The notes beneath the pieces were generated by a model. The model saw only the letters and a program-made list of their open reading frames with translations. It was not told the DNA's origin and did no database searches. Below are positions 1 to 9,768 of a stretch of 64,000 nucleotides of DNA, piece after piece. This DNA is from Alphaproteobacteria bacterium. Lineage in GTDB: Bacteria; Pseudomonadota; Gammaproteobacteria; JAGOUN01. The stretch's first letter is position 1, and each line of letters opens with the position of its first letter. The position numbers and the translations under genes were made by a program. The stretch lies in the NCBI GenBank assembly GCA_021151585.1, contig JAGKWX010000004.1:18193-82192 (forward strand). Direction: 5' to 3'.

Positions 1-59
1 TTAAACTGAATAAAAACAGCAACACATTCTCAAAGCAAGACCATGTTATTGCGCGGTCA

Positions 60-1262
60 CTAAATGCGAAGCAATGAGACTATCGCTCTTACCCCAGCAT
101 CCGCGGCGGGTTCACGTAATTTTTTATGCATATTCGAAAATTTTTGTACCATACCCTGCGCTATAGCAGGATGCTCTAGCAATTCTTTAACGCCATAATA
201 TAAATTTTCAACGGTCATGGCTTCTTGAAAATATTCTTTAACCACCGCTTGTTCACATAAAATATTAGGTAATGCAAAAAAACGATGTTTATAAAATCTG
301 CGAATCAACCATGCGTTAAACAATGAAGTTTTAAAGCCAACCACCATGGGGCAAGCATGTAGCATGGCTTGCAAAGTCGCAGTGCCAGAAGTAATCAGCG
401 CGCAATCACTCATAGCGAGAACATCATCTGCTTGGCCATCGAATAATTCGATTTCTAAATTCGGCGCAATTTCTATTTTTATTTTCAAAAAATGTTCACG
501 AATAGCGGGCGAGGCCATAGGAGAAACTAATCGCAAATCAGGAAAAGCTTCTTTTAATTTCATAGCGGCTTGTAAAAATGTGGGTGCAATATTGGCAATT
601 TCACTATGGCGACTACCCGGAAGAATGGCCAGCGTTTTAGCCCCTCCTACATCACAGGAAAAGCGGGCTAAATGTTGCTCCTTCGACTGACTAACATCAC
701 CCTCCTCGCCATGAACATCTATCCGTTTACATAAGGAGTTGGCTTCAGTGGTCGTTGCCAGATCAATCTGGCGCGCCATCGGGTGCCCAACATAGGCAAC
801 CCTAACTCCATATTGTCGATAAAAAACCTCTTCAAATGGAAATAGCACTAACATCAAATTAACAGCTTGCTTAATGGTTTTGATACGCCCTTGTCGCCAT
901 GCCCAAACACTGGGGCTAACATAATGCACCGTTGTTATGCCGTGCTTTTTTAATTTCTTCTCAATAGCCAATGTAAAATCTGGCGCATCAATGCCAATAA
1001 AAACATCGGGAGGATTATCAATAAAATACTGACATAAATGGCGACGCATACGCAATAATTCGGGCAATCGCTTTAATGGCTCGACAAACCCCATTACCGC
1101 CAATCTTTCTGCGTCATATAAAGCACGGCCGCCTAAGGCTTGTAAACGCGGGCCCAAAACGCCTTCAAAAATTATATCCGGATAAATTTTTTGAAATTGC
1201 TCAATAAGAGCCGCGCCCAGCAAATCACCAGATGCCTCACCTACAATGATACCAATTCTCAA
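60..1262 (-). CDS. lpxB: Lipid-A-disaccharide synthase LpxB
   Basis: Glycosyltransferase (GT19 family) that joins UDP-2,3-diacylglucosamine and lipid X to give the lipid A disaccharide at the inner face of the cytoplasmic membrane. The 400-residue length is near the usual 380-390. The N-terminus has the family motif GEASGD (residues 8-13), and HYVSPSVWAW and LPGSR motifs follow. The segment around residues 185-205 looks like a small family-atypical insert (EEGDVSQSKEQ). Its ATG overlaps the lpxA stop by 4 bases, so the two are translationally coupled at the end of the lpxD-fabZ-lpxA-lpxB run. The 59 bases downstream contain no recognisable gene. Confidence 0.96.
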   Translation of the reverse strand: MRIGIIVGEASGDLLGAALIEQFQKIYPDIIFEGVLGPRLQALGGRALYDAERLAVMGFVEPLKRLPELLRMRRHLCQYFIDNPPDVFIGIDAPDFTLAIEKKLKKHGITTVHYVSPSVWAWRQGRIKTIKQAVNLMLVLFPFEEVFYRQYGVRVAYVGHPMARQIDLATTTEANSLCKRIDVHGEEGDVSQSKEQHLARFSCDVGGAKTLAILPGSRHSEIANIAPTFLQAAMKLKEAFPDLRLVSPMASPAIREHFLKIKIEIAPNLEIELFDGQADDVLAMSDCALITSGTATLQAMLHACPMVVGFKTSLFNAWLIRRFYKHRFFALPNILCEQAVVKEYFQEAMTVENLYYGVKELLEHPAIAQGMVQKFSNMHKKLREPAADAGVRAIVSLLRI

Positions 1263-2053
1263 CGTAAAATCCCACGCGTCGCTTGATGAACAAAATCAAT
1301 TAATGGCTGGATGTGTGGATTTTGTTTGGCCAGTGTTTGCAACTCGGCAACAGCAGCGTCAATCGTTAAGTTTTGACGGTACAATACCTTATACGCTCGC
1401 TTCAACATCAACAAATCTTCTTCAGTATAACCACGACGTCGCAAGCCAACAACATTGACACTCACCACTTTTGTATCACCAGCATCGATTGCAGCCATCA
1501 TGTAAGGGGGCAAATCTTTAACAAGTGCAACATTGCCGCCCAAAAACGCATGAGCGCCAATACGACAAAATTGATGCACAGCAACATAACCGCCCAAAAT
1601 AGCATGATCATCGACATGAACATGACCTGCCAACCCAACGTGATGACCAATAATACAATAATTACCAATCACGCAATCATGCGCAACGTGTGAACCAGTA
1701 ATAAACAAATTATGATCGCCAATTTTAGTTAAGGCATGATCTTGCGCAGTACCACGATGCACAGATACAAATTCACGAAAGGTATTATTCGAGCCGATTT
1801 CAAGATAGGTTTTTTCCCCAGCGTATTTTAAATCTTGACAATCTTCACCAATCGATGAAAATTGAAAAAATGTATTATTTGGACCAATTTTAGTTGTGCC
1901 TTTAATAACAACATGCGGACCAATCACGCAATTTTCAGCAATTTCAACATCAGGCCCAATAAAACTCCATGGCCCTACTTGCACGCTAGGATGCAACTTC
2001 GCTTCAGGAGAAACTATTGCTTGCGGATGAATATTATTTGATAGAATTGTCAT
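1259..2053 (-). CDS. lpxA: UDP-N-acetylglucosamine acyltransferase LpxA
   Basis: Catalyses the first step of lipid A synthesis, transfer of a 3-hydroxyacyl chain from ACP to UDP-GlcNAc in the cytoplasm. The 264 residues show the left-handed beta-helix hexapeptide repeats through about residue 190, then a C-terminal helical domain. The catalytic His falls at residue 125 in SHVAHDC, the same number as in E. coli. It overlaps fabZ by one base and lpxB by four, giving a tight operon in the usual gammaproteobacterial order. Confidence 0.97.
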   Translation of the reverse strand: MTILSNNIHPQAIVSPEAKLHPSVQVGPWSFIGPDVEIAENCVIGPHVVIKGTTKIGPNNTFFQFSSIGEDCQDLKYAGEKTYLEIGSNNTFREFVSVHRGTAQDHALTKIGDHNLFITGSHVAHDCVIGNYCIIGHHVGLAGHVHVDDHAILGGYVAVHQFCRIGAHAFLGGNVALVKDLPPYMMAAIDAGDTKVVSVNVVGLRRRGYTEEDLLMLKRAYKVLYRQNLTIDAAVAELQTLAKQNPHIQPLIDFVHQATRGILR

Positions 2054-2493
2054 TATTGTGCACTCAGAATTTCAGCGGAACAAACTAATTTATCTTCAAC
2101 AAAAATTTCGCCTTTTAAGCGCCAAATTTTTCCACGAATTTTCAATGGTGCAACTTCAATACGCAGCTGATCACCAGGCTCTACTACTCGCTTAAAACGC
2201 GCCTCGTCGATACCAGCTAAAAACATTAAACCTGCATCTGGATGACCTTGATCAATATGAGTTTGGAAAAATAAGATACCGCCAGCCTGAGCCATAGCCT
2301 CTATCATTAGTACACCAGGCATAACGGGCCGGCCTGGAAAATGTCCATTGAAAAATGGCTCATTAATCGTAACGTTTTTAATTGCCGTTAATTTTTCACC
2401 AGCAACATAGTCAATCACGCGATCAACCAACAAAAATGGAAATCGGTGTGGTAATAATTTCATAATGCTGTGAATATCAATAATTTTTGACAC
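2053..2493 (-). CDS. fabZ: 3-hydroxyacyl-ACP dehydratase FabZ
   Basis: Hot-dog fold dehydratase of type II fatty acid synthesis, turning 3-hydroxyacyl-ACP into trans-2-enoyl-ACP. It competes with LpxA and LpxD for 3-hydroxyacyl-ACP, which explains its place between them. The 146 residues carry the active-site His51 in GHFPGRPVMPG and Glu65 in MIEAMAQ. An RBS-like AGAGGTAAC lies just upstream of the ATG. One-base overlap with lpxA downstream, 25 bases after lpxD. Confidence 0.97.
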   Translation of the reverse strand: MSKIIDIHSIMKLLPHRFPFLLVDRVIDYVAGEKLTAIKNVTINEPFFNGHFPGRPVMPGVLMIEAMAQAGGILFFQTHIDQGHPDAGLMFLAGIDEARFKRVVEPGDQLRIEVAPLKIRGKIWRLKGEIFVEDKLVCSAEILSAQ

Positions 2494-2518
2494 GTTGTTA
2501 CCTCTTTTATTTATCTAC

Positions 2519-3544
2519 TTATTTTTTATCTTCCAACTTTTTAATTCTCTCGAGTATTTTATCAATACCGCGCAATTTCGCCGCTAATTTTAACCAAATA
2601 TTCAAGGGCTCAACACCCATACCACCTCTTGCAATATATTGACCAGAATGTTCAATCGATTTCGTAATACCAGACATACCAGCAATCCCTACGTGATCGG
2701 CAATGGTAATATGACCGCTAATACCACTACCTCCACCAATTTGGCAACGCTTACCAATATGTGTACTACCAGCAATGCCTACACAACCGGCAATTGCAGA
2801 ACCAGACCCAATGGACACATTGTGGGCTATCTGAACTAAATTATCGATAATGACATCGCTATCAATAATGGTATCTTGTGTACTACCTCGGTCAACCGTG
2901 GTATTCGCGCCTATCGACACGCGATCACCGACGACAACTTTACCTAACTGCGGAATTCTATGCCAGCCAGTTTTTGTTGGCGCAAAACCAAAGCCATCAC
3001 CACCTATAACCGCACCACTTTTTATTTCACAATTTTTACCAATTTGTGTGTCATGATAAATATTGACATTAGGCCATAGCAAGGTGTCTTCACCAATGTG
3101 AACACGCGCACCTAGATAAGAACCAGCGCCAATAATAGTATTGGCAGCAATTTTAACGTCTTTGCTAACAACAACATACGGACCGATAGCAGCTGATGGA
3201 TCAATTTCAGCGCTAGGATCAATACAAGCTGTTGGATGAATACCTGGGCTCGGAATATCGCGCTCAACAAATAATTCAGCAATTTTTGCGTAAGCTAGAT
3301 AGGGTGTTTCACTAATCAAACTATTGGTTGTGCATTGGTCGGCAAATACTTTTGCCAATACAACGACACCAGCATGTGTTTCTGATAAATACTTGTGATA
3401 ACGAGAATTTTCTAAAAAACTCGCCTGATGTATCGAAGCAGATTCAATCGGAGCAATGCCAGAGATTACTACATCTGGATTGCCGCGTAATTCAAGGCCA
3501 AATTTTTCGGATAACTGACCCAGAGTATAAGATATTTTTTGCAA
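2519..3544 (-). CDS. lpxD: UDP-3-O-acylglucosamine N-acyltransferase LpxD
   Basis: Third enzyme of lipid A synthesis; adds the N-linked 3-hydroxyacyl chain. 341 residues, the family length. The N-terminal uridine-binding domain spans roughly residues 1-100 and contains the NSRYHKYLSE stretch. A hexapeptide beta-helix follows (residues 105-300), with the catalytic His in LVQIAHNVSIG, and then a C-terminal helix rich in Lys and Glu. It lies downstream of skp, separated by 159 bases that hold a palindromic repeat. Confidence 0.97.
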   Translation of the reverse strand: MQKISYTLGQLSEKFGLELRGNPDVVISGIAPIESASIHQASFLENSRYHKYLSETHAGVVVLAKVFADQCTTNSLISETPYLAYAKIAELFVERDIPSPGIHPTACIDPSAEIDPSAAIGPYVVVSKDVKIAANTIIGAGSYLGARVHIGEDTLLWPNVNIYHDTQIGKNCEIKSGAVIGGDGFGFAPTKTGWHRIPQLGKVVVGDRVSIGANTTVDRGSTQDTIIDSDVIIDNLVQIAHNVSIGSGSAIAGCVGIAGSTHIGKRCQIGGGSGISGHITIADHVGIAGMSGITKSIEHSGQYIARGGMGVEPLNIWLKLAAKLRGIDKILERIKKLEDKK

Positions 3545-3580
3545 TTATTTGCCCCACCTTTTTGCATAAACAAAAACGAT

Positions 3581-3659
3581 TGTCATGTCAGCGAAGGAGA
3601 AAACACCGTTTTTAAGCGTATTAAACTAAAAAAACTGGATACCTCACTTCACTGACATA
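3581..3659. repeat. Palindromic intergenic repeat, copy A
   Basis: This stretch starts TGTCATGTCAGCGAAGG and ends CTGGATACCTCACTTCACTGACATA, so its outer ends are inverted copies of each other (TGTCA...TGACA). Related sequences lie at 8902-8984 and 9769-9863. All three are in gaps of the lpx-pyrH-tsf block and contain no gene. The shared core is TGTCATG(C/T)CAGC at one end and (AAGA)CTGG(A/G) plus TGAC at the other. Divergence between copies is high, suggesting an old family. Confidence 0.6.
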
Positions 3660-3703
3660 ACACAATAGCTCGATAAATATATACCAACTATTGCAAAAAT
3701 ATT

Positions 3704-4216
3704 TTACTGCTTATTAAATTCTTTCGCCACCTCAGCAGTCACATCACGCGCTGGGACTGCGTATAAAACAAACTGACTATCCAAGACAACGTCACATGCT
3801 TTTGATTTTGCGACTGTTTGGATATCGCCATTTAAATCTTTAAATACTTTATCCATCATCACTTTCTGTGCGGCAGATAATTTTTGTTGGAAATCACCCG
3901 CTTCTTTCATCAAGCTTTGTCGCTGGTCCATGATAGACTTTTCTGCAGCATTTTTATCTTTCGTGCTCATCACCGCTTCATTCTTTTTAAAATCTTGCGC
4001 CGCTTTTTCTAGCGTTTGTTGCTTTGCTTCAAGCGAATCTTGGTCTTTTTTAAACTGAGCTTTTAATTTTTCAACATCTTTTTTTACTTGTGGCGCATCA
4101 TGCAATACTTTTGCTACTTGAACAACACACACAGTACTATTATCAGCCGCTAATGCTGATGTACCAAACATTAACGCAGACACTAAAGCCGCACTCAATC
4201 CAACTATTTTTTTCAT
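3704..4216 (-). CDS. skp: Periplasmic chaperone Skp/OmpH
   Basis: Holdase chaperone that carries unfolded outer membrane proteins across the periplasm to the BAM complex. I start it at the ATG at 4216 (170 residues): GAGGAAAGC is placed as an RBS and a clean signal peptide follows (MKKIVGLSAALVSALMFG, cleavage after SALA). The longer open frame would run back into the bamA coding region. The mature protein has a long Lys/Glu/Gln-rich helical hairpin (residues 45-125) typical of OmpH. It sits directly after bamA, its functional partner. Confidence 0.93.
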   Translation of the reverse strand: MKKIVGLSAALVSALMFGTSALAADNSTVCVVQVAKVLHDAPQVKKDVEKLKAQFKKDQDSLEAKQQTLEKAAQDFKKNEAVMSTKDKNAAEKSIMDQRQSLMKEAGDFQQKLSAAQKVMMDKVFKDLNGDIQTVAKSKACDVVLDSQFVLYAVPARDVTAEVAKEFNKQ

Positions 4217-4244
4217 TTTCGCTTTCCTCTTGCTGTTAATAAAA

Positions 4245-6563
4245 CTAAAAACTTGCGCCAATATTGAAATTAAAAAATTCCGTATGATCGGTATCACTCG
4301 GGTTCAGGGCTTTCGCCAAGCTGAACTCCAAAATGCCGACCGGAGATAACCACTGCACGTCTAAGCCAACACTATAACGTATATCCGCTACTGAAAAACC
4401 ACTATCGGCTGTCGCGCCCTCAAGATCGTATACTTGACCTGCATCAAAAAATAACGAAGTACGTAAATTATCAGGACTGATAAAATTTGGGAAAATCAAG
4501 GAAACAGCGCCATCAATTAAAAAGTTACCGCCATATGGACTACCATTAGAATCTAATGGCCCGAGGGTGTTACCTTCATAACCTTGCACAGTCGTCATGC
4601 CGCCAGCGTAAAAATTACTATAAAAGGGCAAATCATTATCAGTAATAAAGCCATCACCATAACCCGTTTCACTGCGTGTATAAAGCACGAATTTCTTTCC
4701 TAAAGGTAGATACCATTTATTTTGATATTTTGTAGTGTAATACCCGATCGAACTAGTATCCATAGGCAAGTAAACATCTGTGCCTAAAGATTGGTAGAAA
4801 CCGTTGGTTGGAAAAACAGCTCGATTCAAACCATTATGCGTCCAACCTGCACTTAATTGCAGCTCATTAAATGTTTCGCCATACTCATCTGTAAAACTCG
4901 TTACTTGAGTTGAGGCAGAGTCATAGACATCCAACTTTGTTCCCATGTAACCATAACCAAGATTTACCGAATCCGTTGCCCCAACATTCGCACTCATCGG
5001 AATAATATAATATTGACGCGCGCCATACTGATCATAAGCATAATCAGATGAGAGGTTTGCCGCACTCGGATCATAACGGGTAAAATATCCAGCAACACCA
5101 CGACTAATGCCATTGGTTGCATAGTAAGGGTTAAAATAATCAAAACTAGCTGTTTGTTGGTAGCTACTATACACCATTTGCAATTTTGCACTTTTACCTG
5201 TGCCAAATAAGTTCTTCTGCATCAAAGAGCCGTTGAGAATGATGCCATCAACTTGCGAATAACCAATACCGGCTGAGACACTTGCAGAAGGAACTTCATC
5301 CATTTTGACATTGACATCAACCTGATCATTCGTCTCAGGAACAGCCTCTGTTTGAATATCCACATTACGTAAATAAGACAGTTGATTTAATTGGCGCTTT
5401 GATTGCTTCAAATTATCGGTATTAATGACACCGCCTTCAACCTGAGCCATATTGCTACGCAAAGCATAATCATCAATTTTATTGTTACCAATAAAATTAA
5501 CATGACGGACGTACATCATATTGCCTTGAGAAATCGTCAATCGTATAAAGACCGTGTGATTTTGTTCATTAATATCTGGAGTAAAATCAACTTTAGCCAT
5601 TGAATACCCCTTGCGGCCAAACATGCTTTTAATCATTTCCTCAGTGTCTGTCACCCGCTTCAATGAAAAAGTAGTCCCCACCGGCAAATCAATTGCCTTG
5701 TTCATGTCCTCTTCAGGGACAGCTTTGTGAATATCCCCAGCCAGGCCATAACCACTGACAGTGTATTTAGCGCCCTCAGTAATATGTGTCGTTATATATA
5801 CGTTCGCTTTATCAGCAGAAACTTGCACTGTTGCAGAATCAATTTTTACTTTTAAATATCCATTATCCATGTAGTATGCTGCAATTTTTTGTAGGCTGCC
5901 TTGTAATTTTTCACGAGAATAACGATCTGTGTCAGTAATCCAAGTCCACATGCCTGGAGTAGAGACTTCCATTTGATCTAGTAAAACATCGTCTTTAAAC
6001 GCTGTATTGCCAATGAAATGAATATTACGCACAATGGCTAAAGCACCCTCGGTAATTTTAATATTTAAAGCAACACGATTTTTTGACTCTTCCGTTTTTG
6101 TTATATCGACATTCGCGCCGTAATAACCCATGCTGTAATACTGTTCTTGAAGACCAACTTTAATTTGGTTGATTTGTGACTGATTATACGTCAGGCCTTC
6201 AGCCACACCCATTTTATTCAAGGCTTTGTTAAGATCTTCATCTTTGACGGCACTATTACCACTAATATTAATATTGCCAATAATTGGACGTTCGTTAACT
6301 TTAATCACTAAGGTGTTTGCTCCTTGTTGATATAAAGTCACATCGCTAAAAAATCCTGTTTTGTATAGCGCATCAATAATTTGTTTTGATTTTTTTTCTG
6401 TAATGTCATCACCCACTTTAACAGGCAAATAACTATAAACAGCACCTGTGCTAATTCCTTGCAAACCTTCAATAGTGATATCATTAGCAATAAATGCTTT
6501 AGCTACACTAGTTAAAAATAAGCAGCCAATCATCAAAGAACGAATAACGGTATTTTTTCGCAT
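4245..6563 (-). CDS. bamA: Outer membrane assembly factor BamA
   Basis: Central subunit of the BAM complex, which folds beta-barrel proteins into the outer membrane. 772 residues: signal peptide (1-22), five POTRA domains (about 25-420; the first begins with ITIEGLQGIS), then a 16-strand barrel ending in phenylalanine (FNFNIGASF). The loop-6 motif appears as VQGYEGNTLGP, a variant of VRGF/Y. Gene order cdsA-bamA-skp is standard except that dxr and rseP, often found between cdsA and bamA, are absent: only one base separates the two genes. Confidence 0.97.
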   Translation of the reverse strand: MRKNTVIRSLMIGCLFLTSVAKAFIANDITIEGLQGISTGAVYSYLPVKVGDDITEKKSKQIIDALYKTGFFSDVTLYQQGANTLVIKVNERPIIGNINISGNSAVKDEDLNKALNKMGVAEGLTYNQSQINQIKVGLQEQYYSMGYYGANVDITKTEESKNRVALNIKITEGALAIVRNIHFIGNTAFKDDVLLDQMEVSTPGMWTWITDTDRYSREKLQGSLQKIAAYYMDNGYLKVKIDSATVQVSADKANVYITTHITEGAKYTVSGYGLAGDIHKAVPEEDMNKAIDLPVGTTFSLKRVTDTEEMIKSMFGRKGYSMAKVDFTPDINEQNHTVFIRLTISQGNMMYVRHVNFIGNNKIDDYALRSNMAQVEGGVINTDNLKQSKRQLNQLSYLRNVDIQTEAVPETNDQVDVNVKMDEVPSASVSAGIGYSQVDGIILNGSLMQKNLFGTGKSAKLQMVYSSYQQTASFDYFNPYYATNGISRGVAGYFTRYDPSAANLSSDYAYDQYGARQYYIIPMSANVGATDSVNLGYGYMGTKLDVYDSASTQVTSFTDEYGETFNELQLSAGWTHNGLNRAVFPTNGFYQSLGTDVYLPMDTSSIGYYTTKYQNKWYLPLGKKFVLYTRSETGYGDGFITDNDLPFYSNFYAGGMTTVQGYEGNTLGPLDSNGSPYGGNFLIDGAVSLIFPNFISPDNLRTSLFFDAGQVYDLEGATADSGFSVADIRYSVGLDVQWLSPVGILEFSLAKALNPSDTDHTEFFNFNIGASF

Positions 6564-6564
6564 A

Positions 6565-7377
6565 TTATTTCAACCCAAGCGTCATTAAAATCAATCCTAA
6601 AGCAAATATTGAAGCGGCAGCATTTAAGCCATCCAATCTATCCAGTAAACCGCCATGACCAGGCAATAATCTCCCAGTATCTTTTAGTTGCTGCTGGCGT
6701 TTTAACAAACTAATAAACAAATCACCTACAACAGAAAATAAAACGGCTACCAGCGATACTATGACAAAGATACATAACGTGTAAAATGACATTTGAAAAT
6801 AAACGCTCGCTGCAACAGCGACTAGAGCGCTGGCTAATAAACCGCCAAAAAATCCTTCCCAAGTTTTGTTAGGGCTCAATACCTCTAATAACTTGCGTTT
6901 ACCAACTGCTCGCCCGACAAAATAGGCAAAACTATCTGCAGCGGCAATTAATAAGATGAAATAAAACACAACAGCGGCGCCATGTTCAAAATTGCGTAGA
7001 ACATTGAATCCAATATACGCTGAACCCAAGGCTGGAATACCCATTAATATGCCAATCCAGGTTTTCTTTGCCCACGCCGCTTTTCCTTGTGCGTACAGCA
7101 AAATAACTGCAAAAGCTACACACCACCAAAGTACACAGGCAATCAGCAACATCCCGACAGGCAGCCAAAACATGGCTAGCGCAAACATTAAATACAGGCC
7201 AACTAAAAGCAAACGCTTGGCAACAGAAGTCAGCCCTATCAATGCGCCCCATTCCCAGGTGCTCCAGGCTAGTAAAGTAGAAACGACCCAGAAAAAAATA
7301 CTCGCCGAGGCACCGAACAGCAAGAAAAAGAAGGCTGCCAACAAAAGAACACCCGTCACAATACGTTTAACTAACAT
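6565..7377 (-). CDS. cdsA: Phosphatidate cytidylyltransferase CdsA
   Basis: Integral membrane enzyme that makes CDP-diacylglycerol from phosphatidic acid and CTP, the branch point of phospholipid synthesis. 270 residues with about seven or eight hydrophobic segments. The family signature is near the C-terminus: SVVGDLFISLLKRQ...KDTGRLLPGHGGLLDRLDG. NKTWEGFFGG is also present. It lies between uppS (128-base gap) and bamA (one-base gap). Confidence 0.96.
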   Translation of the reverse strand: MLVKRIVTGVLLLAAFFFLLFGASASIFFWVVSTLLAWSTWEWGALIGLTSVAKRLLLVGLYLMFALAMFWLPVGMLLIACVLWWCVAFAVILLYAQGKAAWAKKTWIGILMGIPALGSAYIGFNVLRNFEHGAAVVFYFILLIAAADSFAYFVGRAVGKRKLLEVLSPNKTWEGFFGGLLASALVAVAASVYFQMSFYTLCIFVIVSLVAVLFSVVGDLFISLLKRQQQLKDTGRLLPGHGGLLDRLDGLNAAASIFALGLILMTLGLK

Positions 7378-7505
7378 ATAAAAACCATCCCGCTAAAAAA
7401 TAGAGAGATGGTAGACGAGTTCTGAGGGAATGCCAAGAAAAATAGCTATTACATATACTATTGTCTTTTTTTTGATCTAAAAATTCAGGCCACGGTACCA
7501 ATTAA

Positions 7506-8228
7506 TCATTTTTTAACATCGCCAAAACGGCGATCGCGCTGTGCGAACTCATTCAGAGCAGCATCCAAATCCTTTTCCGTCACATCCGGCCAGAGAACAT
7601 CACAGAAATATAACTCTGCATAAGCAATTTGCCACAGTAAAAAATTACTAACACGACATTCACCGCTAGTGCGAATAAATAAATCGGGCTCAGGTAAATC
7701 TGACATAGATAAATAACGTGAAAAGTCCTTTTCCTCAACACTATCAAGACTCACTTTGTGCTCTACAGCATCCTGAGCCAACTTTTTCGCGGCTTGTAAG
7801 ATGTCCCAGCGACCCCCATAGTTAAACGCCAAAACAAAAGTTAGGCCAGGATTATTTTTTGTTAGGTCACGAGCCTTGATGATTTCTTCTTGCATCGCCT
7901 TACTAAAACGCGAAAAATCACCGATGAATTCCATACGAATACCAACTTTATGCAATTCATCGACTTCTTTTCTTAGGGAATGCAAAAAGAGTTTTTGCAA
8001 AGCACTGACTTCTTCCTGGGGGCGACGCCAATTTTCACTACTAAATGCAAAAACAGTCAATGCTTTAACATGACGCTGACTACAGTAGCGAACAGCGCAC
8101 TTTATAGCCTTTACTCCAGCAACATGTCCGGCAACGCGGGGTAAGCCTCGTGATTTAGCCCAACGACCATTGCCATCCATGACGATAGCAATGTGTTGGG
8201 GAAGGTTGTGCTCAGAAGGATGAATCAT
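7506..8228 (-). CDS. uppS: Undecaprenyl pyrophosphate synthase UppS
   Basis: Cis-prenyltransferase that extends farnesyl diphosphate to the C55 carrier used for peptidoglycan and LPS. 240 residues. The catalytic Asp18 lies in MDGNGRWA. SSENWRRP, the RTSGECRVSNFLLWQIAYAE region and the C-terminal RDRRFG are all family motifs. It follows frr by 64 bases, as in other gammaproteobacteria. Confidence 0.97.
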   Translation of the reverse strand: MIHPSEHNLPQHIAIVMDGNGRWAKSRGLPRVAGHVAGVKAIKCAVRYCSQRHVKALTVFAFSSENWRRPQEEVSALQKLFLHSLRKEVDELHKVGIRMEFIGDFSRFSKAMQEEIIKARDLTKNNPGLTFVLAFNYGGRWDILQAAKKLAQDAVEHKVSLDSVEEKDFSRYLSMSDLPEPDLFIRTSGECRVSNFLLWQIAYAELYFCDVLWPDVTEKDLDAALNEFAQRDRRFGDVKK

Positions 8229-8292
8229 TGAATTTTCTCTTGTAGAAACGCCTTTGTAGCCGCCAAAGACGTACGGACCTAAAGCGCTGACT

Positions 8293-8853
8293 CTAAACCT
8301 CCATCAATTCTGCTTCTTTTTTCTGACACAGTTTATCAATTTCAGCAATGGTATGGTCGGTTAATTTTTGAACACGCTCTTGCGCTTTATGCTCTTCATC
8401 TTCTGTCATAACTTTTGCTTTAACCGCATCTTTAACATGATTATTTACATCGCGACGCACATTACGCACAGCGACTTTCGCATCCTCAACTTCGGCCTTA
8501 ACCACCTTGACTAACTCGCGGCGACGCTCTTCATTCAAAGGAGGTAAGGGAATGCGAATCAAGTCACCTGATGTCGCAGGATTTAAACCCAAATCAGAAG
8601 TCAAAATTGCTTTTTCAATCGCTTGAGTCATCTTTTTTTCCCATGGCGACACCGTCAACGTACGCGCATCTTGCACGGCAATATTTGCTACTTGACTGAC
8701 AGGCACCATAGAGCCGTAATAGTCAACCATAACGTGCGCCAATAAGCTTGGGTTAGCACGCCCCATACGTAATTTAGATAATTCTGTTTGTAACGATTCG
8801 ATACTTTTTTTCATGCGTGTTTCAGCATCTTTGTACATAATTTCGAAACTCAT
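8293..8853 (-). CDS. frr: Ribosome recycling factor
   Basis: Releases ribosomes from mRNA after termination together with EF-G. 186 residues, the usual length. Family features include LRMGRANPSLL, the ARTLTVSPWEKKM segment, IRIPLPPLNEERRRELVK and a C-terminal helix (VQKLTDHTIAEIDKL). Preceded by pyrH across a 169-base gap that holds repeat copy B. Confidence 0.97.
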   Translation of the reverse strand: MSFEIMYKDAETRMKKSIESLQTELSKLRMGRANPSLLAHVMVDYYGSMVPVSQVANIAVQDARTLTVSPWEKKMTQAIEKAILTSDLGLNPATSGDLIRIPLPPLNEERRRELVKVVKAEVEDAKVAVRNVRRDVNNHVKDAVKAKVMTEDEEHKAQERVQKLTDHTIAEIDKLCQKKEAELMEV

Positions 8854-8901
8854 TTATTTCTCCACCAATCATATAAAACTGTTAAATAACAATAGCAACG
8901 G

Positions 8902-8984
8902 CGTCATGCTAGCTCAAAACGTCATTCAGTGATTACATGCTCTCTATAAGAACAAGACTGGATTCCCTCCTTCGCTGAGGTGAC
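8902..8984. repeat. Palindromic intergenic repeat, copy B
   Basis: A degenerate copy of the element at 3581-3659 and 9769-9863. One end reads CGTCATGCTAGCTC; the other reads AAGACTGGATTCCCTCCTTCGCTGAGGTGAC. It fills most of the gap between pyrH and frr, and no gene is visible there. The middle third does not align with the other copies. Confidence 0.5.
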
Positions 8985-9022
8985 CATCGTTATTGTCGCT
9001 AACCGCTAGTTAGTATAATTTT

Positions 9023-9733
9023 TTAGCAAACCAACGTACCCTCTTCTGCGCCATTCAAAATACGCTCAATGACTCCTGGCGTTTCCATATTAAAAATACG
9101 TATTGGCATATTATAATCACGACACAAACAAAAAGCGCCCAAGTCCATAACAGACAAAGATTTTTCAATCACTTCTTGAAAAGACAGCGTTGTGAATAAT
9201 GTTGCGTTAGGATTTTTTTTCGGATCTTGGCTATAAACACCATCAACTTTAGTTGCCTTTAACAAAATATCAGCGCCTAATTCTATAGCACGCAATGCTG
9301 CAGCACTATCGGTAGTCACCAAAGGGTTACCGGTGCCGCCAGCGCAAATGACTACAAAACCGTTATCTAACAAGCTTAAAGCATCATCACGCACATACTC
9401 TGTAACAATGCCAGAAACGCCACGAGCAGAACAGACTTCAACATCGACATGCTGCTGCAACAACGCATCTTTCAATGCCAAACCATTGATAATCGTTGCC
9501 AGCATACCCATGTTATCTGCAGTGACTTGATCAACTCCATGAGGTGTCAATTCGTTACCGCGACAAATATTTCCAGCGCCAAGAACAACAGCGACTTGCA
9601 CTTTGCGATCAATCATTTTCATGATGATGTCAGCAAGCTGATGAACTCGTTTAGGATCAAGATGTGTATTAGGGCCAGTGAAAAATTCACCACTAACCTT
9701 TAAAAGGACGCGTTGATGTTTGGTGTTTGTCAT
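9023..9733 (-). CDS. pyrH: Uridylate kinase PyrH
   Basis: Amino-acid-kinase-fold UMP kinase of pyrimidine nucleotide synthesis. 236 residues. N-terminal LLKVSGEFF matches the usual LLKLSGE phosphate-binding motif. GAGNICRG, AGGTGNPLVTTDSAAALRA and ILLKATKVDGVYS follow in order. It belongs to the rpsB-tsf-pyrH-frr set, with a palindromic repeat in the 162-base gap after tsf. Confidence 0.96.
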   Translation of the reverse strand: MTNTKHQRVLLKVSGEFFTGPNTHLDPKRVHQLADIIMKMIDRKVQVAVVLGAGNICRGNELTPHGVDQVTADNMGMLATIINGLALKDALLQQHVDVEVCSARGVSGIVTEYVRDDALSLLDNGFVVICAGGTGNPLVTTDSAAALRAIELGADILLKATKVDGVYSQDPKKNPNATLFTTLSFQEVIEKSLSVMDLGAFCLCRDYNMPIRIFNMETPGVIERILNGAEEGTLVC

Positions 9734-9768
9734 GTTTTCTCTGCCTCTTGCAACAGCAATTACGATTA

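Noticed and set aside
346..690. Plus-strand open frame inside lpxB
   Set aside because: Antisense to a conserved gene, no RBS or family features.
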